Notes: a model not told the origin generated them from the sequence alone. 35,747 nt of DNA from Pseudomonadales bacterium (GCA_028277965.1 JANQFF010000196.1:1-35747); one strand, 5' to 3'; counted from the stretch's first letter, positions 15,710 to 25,696 are shown. Translations and numbers: made by a program.

Positions 15710-16773
15710 TCGATCACGTGCCAAGCGGGCGGCTGCGTATATCGCTAGGCTCGCTGGCGCGGAACTATGCCGAGCTTCGTAAACGAGCCACGGGCCAGGT
15801 TGCGGCTGTGGTCAAGGCGGACGGATATGGCCTTGGCGCAACAGAGGTTGCGAAGCGGCTGATTCTGGAAGGTTGTCCGGGGTTTTTCGTTGCGACAACG
15901 GCTGAGGGTGTGACTCTCAGGAAGGATCTTCCGGAAGCCACGTGTTATGTGCTCGAAGGTGTCGTTGTGGGCAGTATCGAAGCCATTCTCGAGAACGCTC
16001 TCGTTCCAGTACTCAATACAGTTGAGCAGATACACGCATGGCGTGAAACGGGACAGCCCGCGGTCCTTCACGTTGATACGGGGATGCAGCGGCTGGGGCT
16101 GCCGTGGGACGGTGCCGGGGAATGGCGTTCCGAGGTCACAATGAATGTCAGCCTCCTGATGACTCACTTCGCCAGGGCAGATTCACCTGAAGATCCGTTT
16201 ACGCAGCTCCAGATTCAGCGGATTCGAGACGTTGCGCAGAGCTTCGATCCTCAACCCGGTTTGAGTCTCTGTAACTCGGCGGGTCTCCTGACAGGTCTCG
16301 GACCGGAAACTCTCGGGCGGGCGGGTATCGGTCTCTATGGAAGCAATCCTTTCAGCGCAAAATCGAATCCCATGGCGCCGGTTGTATCGCTCGAGGGTCG
16401 GGTGCTGCAAACTCGCCTCGTGGACAGCGGTGTTCCGGTTGGCTACTCGGGCGCGTATACAACCACCGGCAAAACTAACCTTGCAACCATCGGTGTGGGT
16501 TATGCGGATGGGGTGCCCCGCCTCGTCTCGGATACCGGCCGGGTCTGTTGGAATGGTCAGTCGTTACCCATTGTAGGCAGGGTCAGCATGGATATGCTGC
16601 ACGTGGATGCTACAAGTGCCCCGGGTATTGCAGAAGGTGACTGGGTGGAAGTTATTGGAGCGAACGTGCCGGTGGACGAGGTCGCTCATCTGGCGCAGAC
16701 CCTTGGATACGAGGTGCTGACGGGTCTGAGTCGGCGTTGTGAGCGGGTGTACCAGGAAGCGCCTCTGGGTTGA
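15706..16773 (+). CDS. alr: Alanine racemase
   Basis: 355 residues, close to the usual 355-370. The PLP lysine is in AAVVKADGYGLGA (Lys37), the catalytic tyrosine in TIGVGYADGVPR (Tyr266), and HVDTGMQRLG, SLCNSAGLL and RAGIGLYG are family-wide motifs. It interconverts L- and D-alanine, supplying D-Ala for peptidoglycan or, in a catabolic dadX-type role, allowing D-Ala use; the second reading would suit the nearby alanine dehydrogenase. It starts at GTG overlapping the stop of the cytochrome gene. The last 122 bp overlap the antisense end of the TPR protein gene. Confidence 0.93.
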   Translation: MIDHVPSGRLRISLGSLARNYAELRKRATGQVAAVVKADGYGLGATEVAKRLILEGCPGFFVATTAEGVTLRKDLPEATCYVLEGVVVGSIEAILENALVPVLNTVEQIHAWRETGQPAVLHVDTGMQRLGLPWDGAGEWRSEVTMNVSLLMTHFARADSPEDPFTQLQIQRIRDVAQSFDPQPGLSLCNSAGLLTGLGPETLGRAGIGLYGSNPFSAKSNPMAPVVSLEGRVLQTRLVDSGVPVGYSGAYTTTGKTNLATIGVGYADGVPRLVSDTGRVCWNGQSLPIVGRVSMDMLHVDATSAPGIAEGDWVEVIGANVPVDEVAHLAQTLGYEVLTGLSRRCERVYQEAPLG

Positions 16774-17296
16774 TCGGGCTGATCGCCTCTTCCGCCGTAA
16801 CCATGGGGGCGGGTGGGGTAACGATCGCCGTATAGGTTGCGAAGTCTTCCGCAGCTTCATCGAAACGGCCTAGCCCCCTGAAAGCGAGGGAACGGTACAG
16901 TAAGGCGGCTGCCTGTATATCGAGCGGCGGAGTGCCGTCCAGCACGGTCGAATAGGTTGCAACCGCCTGTCCGAAATTGCCCTGCAGAAGCTGAACGTTG
17001 GCGATATTCCCGAGGATGACCAGGTCTGACCGGTGTGCTTCACCGATGGTGTCCATCACCCGGTTGGCGTTTTCGAAGCGATCCTGTCGGGCGTACACCC
17101 ATGCCAGAATTGAAGCGAGTTTAGCGCGTTCGTCACTTTGTTCAGCGGCGTTATACAACTGTTCACAAACCTCCGCTGATAGAGGTTCCACGTCGACGGA
17201 GTCCCTGCAGACAGTCCAGGTTTCCGGAGTCTGGGCGTGCACCGTCAGGCTTGTGCCGGTGACGAACAGGGTTGTGAGCAGATATCGCAGCTTCAC
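16652..17296 (-). CDS. Exported TPR-type repeat protein
   Basis: 214 residues from GTG 17296; an upstream TTG at 17326 would add ten residues ahead of a clear signal peptide (VKLRYLLTTLFVTGTSLTVHA). After a short Cys-containing region come helical repeats of TPR type: L-A-S-I-L-A-W-V-Y-A-R-Q-D-R-F-E-N-A, I-A-N-V-Q-L-L-Q-G-N-F-G-Q-A, and Y-R-S-L-A-F-R-G-L-G-R-F-D-E-A. The last ~55 residues are Pro/Ala-rich and disordered-looking, and they are the part encoded antisense to alr. It is probably a periplasmic scaffold. The extension into alr may be a relaxed tail, since the TPR core ends before the overlap. Confidence 0.72.
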   Translation of the reverse strand: MKLRYLLTTLFVTGTSLTVHAQTPETWTVCRDSVDVEPLSAEVCEQLYNAAEQSDERAKLASILAWVYARQDRFENANRVMDTIGEAHRSDLVILGNIANVQLLQGNFGQAVATYSTVLDGTPPLDIQAAALLYRSLAFRGLGRFDEAAEDFATYTAIVTPPAPMVTAEEAISPINPEALPGTPAHNADSDPSAPRIQGSAPDERPRPPARSLQ

Positions 17297-17341
17297 TTGT
17301 GTGCTTCGGGATTGCGGAGAACGCAATATAACAAACCGGTC

Positions 17342-17800
17342 TCAGATCCTGACTGGCATTTCCGTCTTTTTTACGACGGTACGCAGGGCAAAACTCGAGT
17401 GTACCCGGGCAACGCCGGGCAGGCGGGTCAGGGTCTGGCTGTGTATCCGTTCGTAGTCCCGGGCATCACTCACAATGACACGCAGAAGGTAGTCCGAATC
17501 CCCGCTCATGAGATAACACTCCATGACCTCAGGCAGACCTGCTACTGCCTGTTCGAAAGAGGTCAGGTCCGACTGTTGCTGGCTGTGCAGGGTGATGCGG
17601 ACGAAGACGTTGTCGGGATACCCGGCCAGTGTCTGGTCCACGAGGCCAACATAACCCCGCAGGTATCCGTCGTCCTCCAGGCGCCTGACCCGTCTCAGAC
17701 AGGCGGACTCGGACAGGTTGACCCGTTCCGCAAGCGCGTTGTTACCGAGACGGCCGTCCACCTGGAGTTCATGCAGAATTTTCTGGTCGATCGCATCCAT
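17342..17800 (-). CDS. Lrp/AsnC-family transcriptional regulator, probable alanine dehydrogenase regulator
   Basis: 152 residues from ATG 17800 (MDAIDQKILHELQ), the canonical Lrp-family start; a TTG two codons earlier is less likely. The N-terminal winged helix includes N-A-L-A-E-R-V-N-L-S-E-S-A-C-L-R-R-V-R-R-L, and the C-terminal RAM domain spans ~65-145 (G-x-x-D-Y-L-L-R-V near 105). Such proteins bind an amino acid and control its metabolism. It is divergent from ald, and a 12-bp inverted repeat lies between the two starts. This is the classic arrangement of an Lrp-type activator of alanine dehydrogenase. The effector is likely alanine, by inference. Confidence 0.9.
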   Translation of the reverse strand: MDAIDQKILHELQVDGRLGNNALAERVNLSESACLRRVRRLEDDGYLRGYVGLVDQTLAGYPDNVFVRITLHSQQQSDLTSFEQAVAGLPEVMECYLMSGDSDYLLRVIVSDARDYERIHSQTLTRLPGVARVHSSFALRTVVKKTEMPVRI

Positions 17801-17848
17801 ACGCAATATTCTATCAAAAATTGCAGAAAATTATACAGAATATTGTGT
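17801..17848. promoter_or_regulatory. Candidate Lrp-family operator between regulator and ald
   Basis: ACGCAATATTCT (17801-17812) is repeated in inverted form as AGAATATTGTGT (17837-17848), matching in 11 of 12 positions. The arms are 36 bp apart, and the intervening sequence is very AT-rich. The left arm abuts the regulator's start codon, which suggests autorepression, while the right arm lies ~88 bp upstream of ald. Confidence 0.6.
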
Positions 17849-17935
17849 AAAAGGATGATCCTGTCGATCAATATGCAAGGGAATGCCGCACAAGTTCCGT
17901 TACGCTGAGTGCTCGAAATCAAAGGCGGAAAGACC

Positions 17936-19033
17936 ATGCGAATTGGCGTTCCTAAAGAAACCAAAACCCGGGAGTACCGTGTCGGGCTGACACCCGATGG
18001 TGTGGCAGAACTCATTGCTGAAGGCCATGAGGTCCGGGTTGAGCGTGATGCGGGTGGTGGTGTTGGATTCAGCAACGACCACTACAGCCGTGCTGGTGCC
18101 CACATTGTGGGAACAGCCGACGCGTTTTCCGCTGAGCTCGTCGTCAAGGTGAAAGAACCGAACCTCGAAGAGTGCGCTCGATTCAAACCCGGGCAGATGC
18201 TGTTCACTTATCTTCATCTGGCAGCAGCGGAACCGCAGGCGCGCGCGCTCATGAGAAGTGGAGTCACGGCGGTTGCATATGAAACGGTTGAAGACGCCGC
18301 GGGCAGACTGCCGCTGCTCGCGCCCATGAGTGAAGTTGCGGGGCGGTTATCCGTTCAGGCAGGTGCACACGCGCTGCAGAAATACGCAGGCGGAAAGGGT
18401 GTTCTGCTCGGTGGCGTCCCGGGCGTGGCGCCAGGCAAGGTAGTTGTCCTGGGCGGGGGTATGGCAGGCACCAACGCGGCGCAGATTGCCGCGGGAATGC
18501 AGGCGGACGTTACCATCCTCGACAAATCCATCGACAGGCTCAGAACCCTGTCATCCGAATTTGCAGGTCGTGCGAAAGTGCTGATGGCCTCGAGAGAAAA
18601 CGTAGCAGCACACGTGCAGAGCGCTGACCTTGTGATAGGGGCAGCGCTGGTCCCCGGAGCCAGTGCGCCCAGGCTGGTAGACCGCAGGATGGTTGCGGAT
18701 ATGACTGACGGATCAGTTCTCGTTGATATCTCCATCGATCAGGGTGGTTGTTTTGAAACAAGTCGTCCGACGACACATGATGATCCAACCTATATCGTCG
18801 ACGGCGTCGTGCACTACTGTGTGACCAACATGCCAGCCGCAGTAGCGCGGACGTCGACGCTGGCTCTTGCAAACGTCACCCTCCCCTACGTGACCCAGCT
18901 GGCCAATCTGGGATGGCGCCGGGCGTTTGCGGATGACAAGGGTTTTGGCCGCGGATTGAATGTTCACGCAGGCCAGGTCTGCCACCCGGCTGTCGCCGCA
19001 GCCCTGGGTGTGTCAGGCGTCATTGCTGCGTAA
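17936..19033 (+). CDS. ald: Alanine dehydrogenase
   Basis: 365 residues from ATG 17936, the family's normal start ([17 protein letters not shown]). It reversibly converts L-alanine and NAD+ to pyruvate, ammonium and NADH. The substrate and catalytic residues of characterised Ald are present: Arg15, the Lys in VVKVKEP (Lys73) and His94 in FTYLHLAA. The NAD site is [15 protein letters not shown], near residue 165. It is preceded by the divergent Lrp-type regulator and followed, after ~100 bp, by a pyruvate-type aminotransferase gene. Ald could therefore regenerate pyruvate from the alanine that the transaminase makes and release ammonium. Confidence 0.95.
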   Translation: MRIGVPKETKTREYRVGLTPDGVAELIAEGHEVRVERDAGGGVGFSNDHYSRAGAHIVGTADAFSAELVVKVKEPNLEECARFKPGQMLFTYLHLAAAEPQARALMRSGVTAVAYETVEDAAGRLPLLAPMSEVAGRLSVQAGAHALQKYAGGKGVLLGGVPGVAPGKVVVLGGGMAGTNAAQIAAGMQADVTILDKSIDRLRTLSSEFAGRAKVLMASRENVAAHVQSADLVIGAALVPGASAPRLVDRRMVADMTDGSVLVDISIDQGGCFETSRPTTHDDPTYIVDGVVHYCVTNMPAAVARTSTLALANVTLPYVTQLANLGWRRAFADDKGFGRGLNVHAGQVCHPAVAAALGVSGVIAA

Positions 19034-19086
19034 AGACGCTCTCCTGCAGCGGTCTTACCGCGTTAAACGGGGCTGTACTAACGGCC

Positions 19087-19099
19087 GTCGGTAACCGAC
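19087..19099. promoter_or_regulatory. Short odd palindrome upstream of the aminotransferase gene
   Basis: GTCGGT-A-ACCGAC has perfect 6-base arms around one base and lies ~35 bp before the aminotransferase ATG in the ~100-bp ald/aminotransferase gap. It could be an operator or a leader structure; nothing else supports a function. Confidence 0.25.
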
Positions 19100-19133
19100 A
19101 CTACCGGGTCCAGTGTTTGTCCGGGGGGAACCG

Positions 19134-20537
19134 ATGACGGAAGGTCAGGTAAGTGCGCTGCATAATGAGTTTGCGCCCGATTCGATAGAGGCGCGGGACC
19201 TGCGTCACCTGCTGCACCCTACAACCAACCTCAAGCAGCATGCCCAGGAAGGTCCGGCGGTTCATGCGCGAGCTGAAGGTATTTATCTCTGGGATAACCA
19301 CGGTAATCAGTACATTGAAGGTATGGCGGGTCTGTGGTGTACCGCGCTTGGCTACGGGAACAAAGAGCTGGCAGCAGTAGCCGCGCAACAGATGGAAACG
19401 CTGAGCTATTCACAACTCTTTGGCGGCAAAACCAACGAAGCATCAGTGCTGCTCGCAGAAAAACTGAAAGAAATTGCACCGTTCGATGCAGGACGCGTTT
19501 TCTTTGGATTGTCGGGCAGCGATGCCAATGACACCCAGATCAAAATGATGTGGTACTACAACAACGGGATTGGCAAACCCGAAAAGAAGAAGATCATCAG
19601 CCGTAAACGCGGTTATCACGGAGTGACCGTTGCGAGCGGATCGCTGACCGGTCTCCCTCCGTTCCACAAGGCGTTCGATCTGCCACTGGCGGGTATTCTG
19701 CATACTGAAAGCCCACACTATGGCGATGCTCAGCCGGGCGAATCGGAACGGGACTTTGTTGATCGCATCGTGAATGCGCTCGAGGACATGATTGTCAGGG
19801 AAGGCCCGGAGACAATTGCCGCGTTTATCGCTGAACCGATTCTGGGTGCGGGGGGTGTGATTGTGCCCCCGCCCGGCTACTACGAAAAAGTTCAGGCGGT
19901 ACTGAACAAACACAACATCATGTTCATCGATGACGAGGTCATCTGTGGATTCGGCCGCACCGGAAACCCATTTGGTGCGCAGACGATGAACATCGAACCC
20001 ACGACAATGAGTGTCGCCAAGGCACTCTCCTCCGCCTATCTGCCGATCAGCGCGGTCCTTCTGCCTGAATACATGTACGAGGCTTTTGAAGCGATGTCGG
20101 CTGAACTCGGGAACTTCGGTCACGGTTTTACGTATTCGGGGCATCCTGTTTGCGCGGCAGTAGCGCTTCGGAATCTCGAGATCATGGAGGAGACAAATCT
20201 CTTTGAACATGCGCGACAGGTAGGTATAGAGTTCCAGGAACGCATGGCAAGCTTTGCGGAGCACCCCATCGTCGGCGATGTACGCGGCAAGGGCCTCATC
20301 GGGGCTGTTGAGCTGATGAAAGATCCGGAATCCCGTACAGCGTTTGCACCGGCGGACGGGGTAGGTGCACACCTCATGGCTGCCTGTCTCGAAGAGGGTC
20401 TGATCGTCCGTGCGTTGGGGGATTCGATAGCGTTCTGCCCTCCCCTGGTGATCACTTCTGATCAGGTGGATGAGGTCTTCACCAAATTCGACACCGCGCT
20501 CAACAAGACTGCCAACTGGATAGGGAAATCGTCATGA
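19134..20537 (+). CDS. Class III (omega-type) PLP aminotransferase, probably pyruvate-dependent
   Basis: 467 residues from ATG 19134, with GGGGGGAA upstream. Fold-type I class III signatures are clear: [11 protein letters not shown] (cofactor phosphate site, near residue 130), [19 protein letters not shown] (Asp267 contacting PLP) and the Schiff-base lysine in [12 protein letters not shown] (Lys296). The leader R-H-L-L-H-P-T-T-N and the overall pattern match the beta-alanine/taurine/omega-amino acid:pyruvate group rather than ornithine or GABA enzymes, although annotators often label these 'aspartate aminotransferase family'. The amino donor is not deducible. It overlaps the next gene by ATGA and lies behind ald, consistent with a pyruvate-to-alanine cycle. 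Confidence 0.9.
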   Translation: MTEGQVSALHNEFAPDSIEARDLRHLLHPTTNLKQHAQEGPAVHARAEGIYLWDNHGNQYIEGMAGLWCTALGYGNKELAAVAAQQMETLSYSQLFGGKTNEASVLLAEKLKEIAPFDAGRVFFGLSGSDANDTQIKMMWYYNNGIGKPEKKKIISRKRGYHGVTVASGSLTGLPPFHKAFDLPLAGILHTESPHYGDAQPGESERDFVDRIVNALEDMIVREGPETIAAFIAEPILGAGGVIVPPPGYYEKVQAVLNKHNIMFIDDEVICGFGRTGNPFGAQTMNIEPTTMSVAKALSSAYLPISAVLLPEYMYEAFEAMSAELGNFGHGFTYSGHPVCAAVALRNLEIMEETNLFEHARQVGIEFQERMASFAEHPIVGDVRGKGLIGAVELMKDPESRTAFAPADGVGAHLMAACLEEGLIVRALGDSIAFCPPLVITSDQVDEVFTKFDTALNKTANWIGKSS

Positions 20538-22186
20538 AAGCATCTGACCTGTTCGTCCAATGCCTCGAGAGTGAGGGGATCGAGTACATCTTCGGCGTAC
20601 CGGGCGAAGAAAACGCCGATTTCATGTTGTCTCTCGAGGAATCGGATTCGATACGTTTTGTACTGACACGTCATGAGCAGGGTGCTGCGTTCATGGCTGA
20701 AATCTACGGCCGATTGACGGGCAATCCCGCCGGCTGTCTCGGTACGCTTGGACCCGGCGCTTCGAACCTGATCACCGGTGTTGCCGATGCCAACATGGAC
20801 AGGGCGCCGATGCTCGTTCTGACCGGGCAGGGTTCGACAGACCGTCTCCACAAAGAGTCCCACCAGGTAATGGATGTAGTGGGTATGTTTGATCCGGTGA
20901 CCAAGTGGGCGGAGACGGTTCGCCACGGTGACACAATCCCGGAGGTCGTTCGCAAGGCGGTGCGTCTGGCCAGGACCGAGAAGCCGGGTGCTGTCCATAT
21001 CGAGCTACCGGAAGATCTGGCCAAGCAGGAGGTCACGTCAGCCCCGCTCGCTCCCCGACGTTTTCGCCGCGCGGTGCCCGATGACAAGATTGTGGACCGT
21101 GCCTTCGATTTGCTGGCCAACGCAAAAAACCCCGTCATTATCGCAGGGAACGGATGTATTCGCCGGCGCGCCAGCAAACAGCTGAGGATGTTCTGTGAGC
21201 AGACGAATATCGGGGTGATCAGTACGTTCATGGCGAAAGGCGCGGTCGATATGGACAGTCCCTACTGTCTGTATACCGTCGGCCTCGGCAGCAAAGACCG
21301 TATGAATCTCGTCATTGACGAGGCGGACCTCGTGATGACGCTTGGCTTCGACATGGTCGAATACCATCCACGCCTGTGGAATCCGGAAAAAGACAAAACC
21401 ATCATCCACGCGGATTTCCTTCCGTCAGAAATAGACGAGCACTATCACCCGGAAGTGGAGATAGTGGGTGATCTTGCGCATTTCCTATGGATGCTGAATG
21501 AACGGCTTAACGATCGAGGCCTTCCGGAGTTCAATCTCACGAATCAGGCTCAGGCACGCCAGGGTATGACAGAAGATCTGGAAGAGTATGCTGAAGACAA
21601 TCAGCAGGGCGTTATCCGGCCACAGAAAGCCTTGTGGGATTGCCGCGAGGTGATGGGACCGGAAGACATCCTCTTGTCAGATGTCGGCGCCCACAAGATG
21701 TGGATTGCCCGACACTACCATTGTCATGAACCAAACACCTGCCTCATCCCCAACGGTTTCTGTTCGATGGGATTTGCACTTCCCGGCGCCATAGCAGCAT
21801 CGTTAGTTCATCCGGAGCGTCGGGTTCTCGGTATCGCGGGCGATGCGGGTTTTCTGATGAACGTCCAGGAGATGGAGACGGCAACGAGATTGGGGACAAA
21901 CCTGGTCATGCTCGTTTGGGAAGACAAGGAGTACGGTCTGATTGCCTGGAAACAGGAGAACGAGTTTGGCCGGCATACGGATCTCAGTTTTTCCAACCCG
22001 GACTGGCTGGGCCTGGCTCAGTGTTTTGGCTGGCATGGACACTGGTGTGATGAAAGTTCAGAACTGCAGTCTGTCCTTGAAACCGCGTTCTCCGAAAGCG
22101 GTCCCAGCCTGGTGGTCATACCGATTGATTACAGAGAAAATCCGTTACTCACACAAAAACTGGGGGAGATCACCGCGAGTTTCTAG
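20534..22186 (+). CDS. Thiamine-diphosphate enzyme, acetolactate synthase large-subunit-like (catabolic type)
   Basis: 550 residues with the three-domain plan of acetolactate synthase-type enzymes: an N-terminal pyrimidine-binding domain with the catalytic Glu in [12 protein letters not shown] (Glu48), a central domain, and a C-terminal diphosphate domain with [15 protein letters not shown] near residue 435 and [14 protein letters not shown]. The W-x-D form is seen in FAD-independent catabolic (AlsS/BudB-like) enzymes, whereas anabolic IlvB has N-N. No small regulatory subunit gene is adjacent, which also argues against a biosynthetic role. The true reaction could be 2-oxoacid carboligation or decarboxylation. 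It is translationally coupled to the aminotransferase and followed 24 bp later by mccB. Confidence 0.82.
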   Translation: MKASDLFVQCLESEGIEYIFGVPGEENADFMLSLEESDSIRFVLTRHEQGAAFMAEIYGRLTGNPAGCLGTLGPGASNLITGVADANMDRAPMLVLTGQGSTDRLHKESHQVMDVVGMFDPVTKWAETVRHGDTIPEVVRKAVRLARTEKPGAVHIELPEDLAKQEVTSAPLAPRRFRRAVPDDKIVDRAFDLLANAKNPVIIAGNGCIRRRASKQLRMFCEQTNIGVISTFMAKGAVDMDSPYCLYTVGLGSKDRMNLVIDEADLVMTLGFDMVEYHPRLWNPEKDKTIIHADFLPSEIDEHYHPEVEIVGDLAHFLWMLNERLNDRGLPEFNLTNQAQARQGMTEDLEEYAEDNQQGVIRPQKALWDCREVMGPEDILLSDVGAHKMWIARHYHCHEPNTCLIPNGFCSMGFALPGAIAASLVHPERRVLGIAGDAGFLMNVQEMETATRLGTNLVMLVWEDKEYGLIAWKQENEFGRHTDLSFSNPDWLGLAQCFGWHGHWCDESSELQSVLETAFSESGPSLVVIPIDYRENPLLTQKLGEITASF

Positions 22187-22210
22187 CCCGGGTATTCGCG
22201 AGCTGTTTGT

Positions 22211-23821
22211 ATGTCAGTCATTGAATCTTCCATCAATAGGGCATCGGAGGCGTTTGCTGTCAACGATACCCATCATCGCGGTCTGTCGGCTGACCTGAGA
22301 ACCCTTGTGGGCAGTATCAGCCAGGGTGGAGATGAACGCTCCCGGGAGCGCCACGAAGCCCGCGGTAAGCTGTTACCGAGAGAACGGGTTAACCGTCTGC
22401 TCGACCCTGGGGCACCTTTTCTCGAAGTTGGTCAGCTGGCTGGCCATGAGCTCTACGACGATGTCATTCCGAGCGGAGGGATCATCACCGGGGTTGGCCG
22501 GGTATCGGGTCAGCCGTGCGTGATTGTGGCAAACGACGCAACAGTCAAAGGCGGGACGTATTATCCGATAACGGTGAAAAAACATCTCCGCGCACAGGAG
22601 ATCGCACAGGAAAACCACCTCCCTTGTATCTACCTTGTTGATTCGGGCGGGGCATTTCTGCCGCTGCAGGCAGACGTCTTTCCGGACCGGACACATTTCG
22701 GACGCATTTTCTATAACCAGGCAAACATGAGCGCCGCGGGTATCCCGCAACTGGCTGTGGTGATGGGATCGTGTACCGCAGGTGGTGCGTACGTTCCCGC
22801 CATGTGTGATCAGGCCATCATCGTCAAAGAACAGGGAACAATTTTTCTGGGTGGCCCGCCGCTTGTGAAAGCGGCAACCGGTGAAGAAGTTGATGCTGAA
22901 AGCCTTGGTGGCGGGGATGTGCACAGCCGGGTCAGTGGAGTGACTGACTATCTTGCGGACAATGACGAACATGCGTTGATGCTGGCCCGGGAAGCGATCG
23001 CCAGCAGTCAGCAACGTTTTACGTCCACGGTGACACGGGAAACTGCGCGGGATCCGGCGTATGACGTGCAAGAGCTGTACGGGGTGATGCCGGTCGATAC
23101 GCGTACGCCGTTCGACGTGCGTGAAGTCATAGCCCGGCTCGTAGATGGTTCCCAGTTCCACGAGTTCAAGAAACTGTATGGTGAAACGCTTGTTTGCGGA
23201 TTTGCGCATATCCAGGGCATGCCTGTGGCGATACTTGCGAACAACGGGATTCTGTTTTCGGAAAGTGCCGTAAAGGGGGCTCACTTCATACAGTTGGCAG
23301 ATCGCAGAGGTATACCGCTCCTGTTTCTGCAGAACATCACTGGTTTCATGGTTGGTCGGAAGTATGAAAACCAGGGCATCGCAAAAGACGGTGCAAAGAT
23401 GGTGACTGCCGTGGCGTGTGCAAAAGTGCCCAAATTCACCGTTGTCATTGGTGGTTCGTTCGGGGCGGGGAACTATGCAATGTGTGGCCGGGCGTATGGT
23501 GCGCGGATGTTGTGGACGTGGCCCAACGCGCGGATATCAGTGATGGGTGGGGAACAGGCGGCCCACGTGCTGGCTACAGTCCGTGAGGATGGCATGAGCG
23601 CCCGGGGAGAGTCCTGGGATCCGGAAGATAAAAGTCAGTTTATGGACGGGATCCGATCTGATTACGAAGCTGAGGGGCATCCCTATTTTGCTTCTGCGCG
23701 GCTGTGGGACGATGGTGTCATCGACCCGGTTGATACCCGTCAGGTATTGGGGCTGGCGCTCTCTTTCGCCTGCCGCGAGCCTCAGCAACCCTCTTCAGGA
23801 TTTGGCATCTTCAGGATGTAA
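22211..23821 (+). CDS. mccB: Methylcrotonyl-CoA carboxylase, carboxyltransferase (beta) subunit
   Basis: 536 residues, the normal MCC beta length. It transfers the carboxyl group from biotin to 3-methylcrotonyl-CoA, giving 3-methylglutaconyl-CoA in leucine breakdown. [20 protein letters not shown] near residue 112, [25 protein letters not shown] and [17 protein letters not shown] are the MCC/GCC-type carboxyltransferase signatures and differ from propionyl-CoA carboxylase. A geranyl-CoA carboxylase is the main alternative, but the isovaleryl-CoA dehydrogenase gene nearby favours MCC. The alpha subunit follows after 6 bp. Equivalent to liuB. Confidence 0.92.
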   Translation: MSVIESSINRASEAFAVNDTHHRGLSADLRTLVGSISQGGDERSRERHEARGKLLPRERVNRLLDPGAPFLEVGQLAGHELYDDVIPSGGIITGVGRVSGQPCVIVANDATVKGGTYYPITVKKHLRAQEIAQENHLPCIYLVDSGGAFLPLQADVFPDRTHFGRIFYNQANMSAAGIPQLAVVMGSCTAGGAYVPAMCDQAIIVKEQGTIFLGGPPLVKAATGEEVDAESLGGGDVHSRVSGVTDYLADNDEHALMLAREAIASSQQRFTSTVTRETARDPAYDVQELYGVMPVDTRTPFDVREVIARLVDGSQFHEFKKLYGETLVCGFAHIQGMPVAILANNGILFSESAVKGAHFIQLADRRGIPLLFLQNITGFMVGRKYENQGIAKDGAKMVTAVACAKVPKFTVVIGGSFGAGNYAMCGRAYGARMLWTWPNARISVMGGEQAAHVLATVREDGMSARGESWDPEDKSQFMDGIRSDYEAEGHPYFASARLWDDGVIDPVDTRQVLGLALSFACREPQQPSSGFGIFRM

Positions 23822-23827
23822 CTGCAC

Positions 23828-25696
23828 ATGATCGAATCTCTGCTTGTCGCCAATCGCGGCGAAATAGCCTGCCGCATCTTCCGCACTGCGCGGGATCTGA
23901 ACATCCGGACAATTGCGGTTTACTCGGAAGCCGACGTAAACGCGTTGCACGTGGGTATGGCCGACCAGGCGATCTGTATCGGACCCCCACCGGCAACGGA
24001 AAGTTACCTCGACATTCACAGGATTCTGGAAGCGGCTCGCGAGAGCGGTGCTGAAGCAATACACCCGGGATACGGTTTTCTGTCGGAAAACGCGGAATTT
24101 GCTGAAGCGTGTAATGCGGCCGGGGTGATCTTTGTTGGTCCGCCCGCCGAGGCGATCCGCGTGATGGGTTCGAAAACCGAGTCGAAAAGGCTCATGGAGG
24201 AAGCCGGGGTGCCCGTGTTGCCGGGTTATCACGGTTCTGAACAGAACCTTCAGTTCCTGAAGGCGCAAGGTGAAGAGATCGGCTATCCACTGCTCATCAA
24301 AGCCTCTGCCGGGGGTGGTGGCAAAGGAATGCGGATAGTCGAAAACGCGGGGCAGTTTGATGAACGTCTGGCCAGTGCGCAACGCGAGGCACGGGGCGCA
24401 TTTGGGGATGATCAGGTGCTGCTGGAGCGGTACCTGACCGCGCCGAAACACATTGAAGTGCAGCTTATGGCTGATACCCACGGCAGTGTGGTGCATCTTT
24501 TTGAGCGAGACTGTTCTGTTCAACGCCGTCATCAGAAGGTCATCGAGGAAGCGCCCGGCCCCACCGTCACTGCTGAGCTCAGAGAGCAGCTCGGTGAAAC
24601 CGCAATCATGGCAGCCCGCCAGGTGGGCTATGTCGGCGCGGGAACCGTCGAGTTCATTGCCGAAGGTGACGATTTCTATTTTATGGAGATGAACACCCGC
24701 CTGCAGGTGGAACATCCGGTGACGGAGGCGATCACGGGCCTCGATCTGGTTGATCTTCAATTGCGGGTCGCGTCTGGTGAAGCGCTACCAATTGAACAGG
24801 ACGATGTGCAGCTGCGCGGGCATGCGATCGAGGTACGCCTCTACGCTGAAAATCCCAGGAAAAAGTTCTTGCCGTCCACCGGCACAATCGAACGGTTTGA
24901 GATCCCGGGTAGTGTGCGGGTAGACAGCGGCGTGGCCGCAGGGTCTGTCGTTTCGATGCACTATGACCCGATGCTGGCGAAAATCATCGCCTACGCCGAT
25001 GACCGCCAGGGTGCAATCGACACCCTGGGTAAGGCTCTCGGGGCAAGTGCTGTGGCTGGTGTCGAACATAACCTCGGCTACCTGCGTGGGTTGCTCGAGC
25101 ATGACAACTTTGCGGCAGGCGACTACACGACATCGATTGCCGATGATGTGCACGAAGAGGTGCTGCCTCGTGGCGCAGAAGCTTTTGCTGCGCGAGCAGC
25201 GAAAGTCTTACTTCAGGACCAGGGTGAAGACCCGTGGCTGCGGGGCAGTGGTTTCCGACTGAATCAGGCGCCGCGCAGATCCCTGGAGCTCCGCCAGGGG
25301 AAAACGGAATATGCTGTGACATTGGAAGGCGAAAGCGCGCAGGTCAACGGGGAGCTCACACCGGTGCCGGAGGGTGAGGTTCTCGAGCGGCGGGAAGTGA
25401 TTTACGCGATTCTGGAAGGCCATACCGAGCGATTTCTCAATACCACTGACGATCTCAGCCGGTACGGCGGACAGCAATTCTCCGCTGGGGGTATCAGGGC
25501 CCCGATGCCGGGCCAGGTGATCGCCGTTCATGTTTCATCCGGGGATAAGGTCAAGGCGGGTGACGTGGTTGCGGTTGTGGAAGCCATGAAGATGGAACAC
25601 AGCGTAACGGCCGGGAAATCAGGTGAGGTCAAAGCGGTGCTTTGTGCGGTGGGTGATCGTGTCGAGGAAGGTGTGGAGCTCGTCGAGCTCGAATAA
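23828..25696 (+). CDS. mccA: Methylcrotonyl-CoA carboxylase, biotin carboxylase/carrier (alpha) subunit
   Basis: 622 residues. The biotin carboxylase domain (1-~450) starts MIESLLVANRGEIACRIFRTA and shows the ATP-grasp glycine loop KASAGGGGKGMRIV and E-M-N-T-R-L-Q-V-E-H-P-V-T-E. A ~100-residue linker (BT) domain and the biotinyl domain follow, with the biotinylated lysine in VEAMKMEHS (Lys588) 34 residues from the end. This is the alpha subunit partner of the preceding beta subunit, equivalent to liuD. The enzyme is cytoplasmic. A REP half and a MITE-like element begin immediately after the stop. Confidence 0.93.
   Translation: MIESLLVANRGEIACRIFRTARDLNIRTIAVYSEADVNALHVGMADQAICIGPPPATESYLDIHRILEAARESGAEAIHPGYGFLSENAEFAEACNAAGVIFVGPPAEAIRVMGSKTESKRLMEEAGVPVLPGYHGSEQNLQFLKAQGEEIGYPLLIKASAGGGGKGMRIVENAGQFDERLASAQREARGAFGDDQVLLERYLTAPKHIEVQLMADTHGSVVHLFERDCSVQRRHQKVIEEAPGPTVTAELREQLGETAIMAARQVGYVGAGTVEFIAEGDDFYFMEMNTRLQVEHPVTEAITGLDLVDLQLRVASGEALPIEQDDVQLRGHAIEVRLYAENPRKKFLPSTGTIERFEIPGSVRVDSGVAAGSVVSMHYDPMLAKIIAYADDRQGAIDTLGKALGASAVAGVEHNLGYLRGLLEHDNFAAGDYTTSIADDVHEEVLPRGAEAFAARAAKVLLQDQGEDPWLRGSGFRLNQAPRRSLELRQGKTEYAVTLEGESAQVNGELTPVPEGEVLERREVIYAILEGHTERFLNTTDDLSRYGGQQFSAGGIRAPMPGQVIAVHVSSGDKVKAGDVVAVVEAMKMEHSVTAGKSGEVKAVLCAVGDRVEEGVELVELE

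Noticed and set aside
19443-20372. Long open frame antisense to the aminotransferase gene
   Set aside because: It mirrors a clearly conserved PLP enzyme; low-complexity Arg/His-rich translation and no start signal. The same reasoning removes the antisense frames at 22373-23284 and 23795-24760.
17936-22186. Taurine dissimilation cassette (ald/tpa/xsc)
   Set aside because: The TPP enzyme's N terminus (G-V-P-G-E-E-N, R-H-E-Q-G) and W-E-D motif are acetolactate synthase-like, not Xsc-like, and no phosphotransacetylase or sulphite exporter gene is present.
22211-25696. Propionyl-CoA or geranyl-CoA carboxylase instead of methylcrotonyl-CoA carboxylase
   Set aside because: The carboxyltransferase motifs fit the MCC/GCC branch rather than PCC, and nearby ivd favours MCC; no terpene-utilisation genes are seen.
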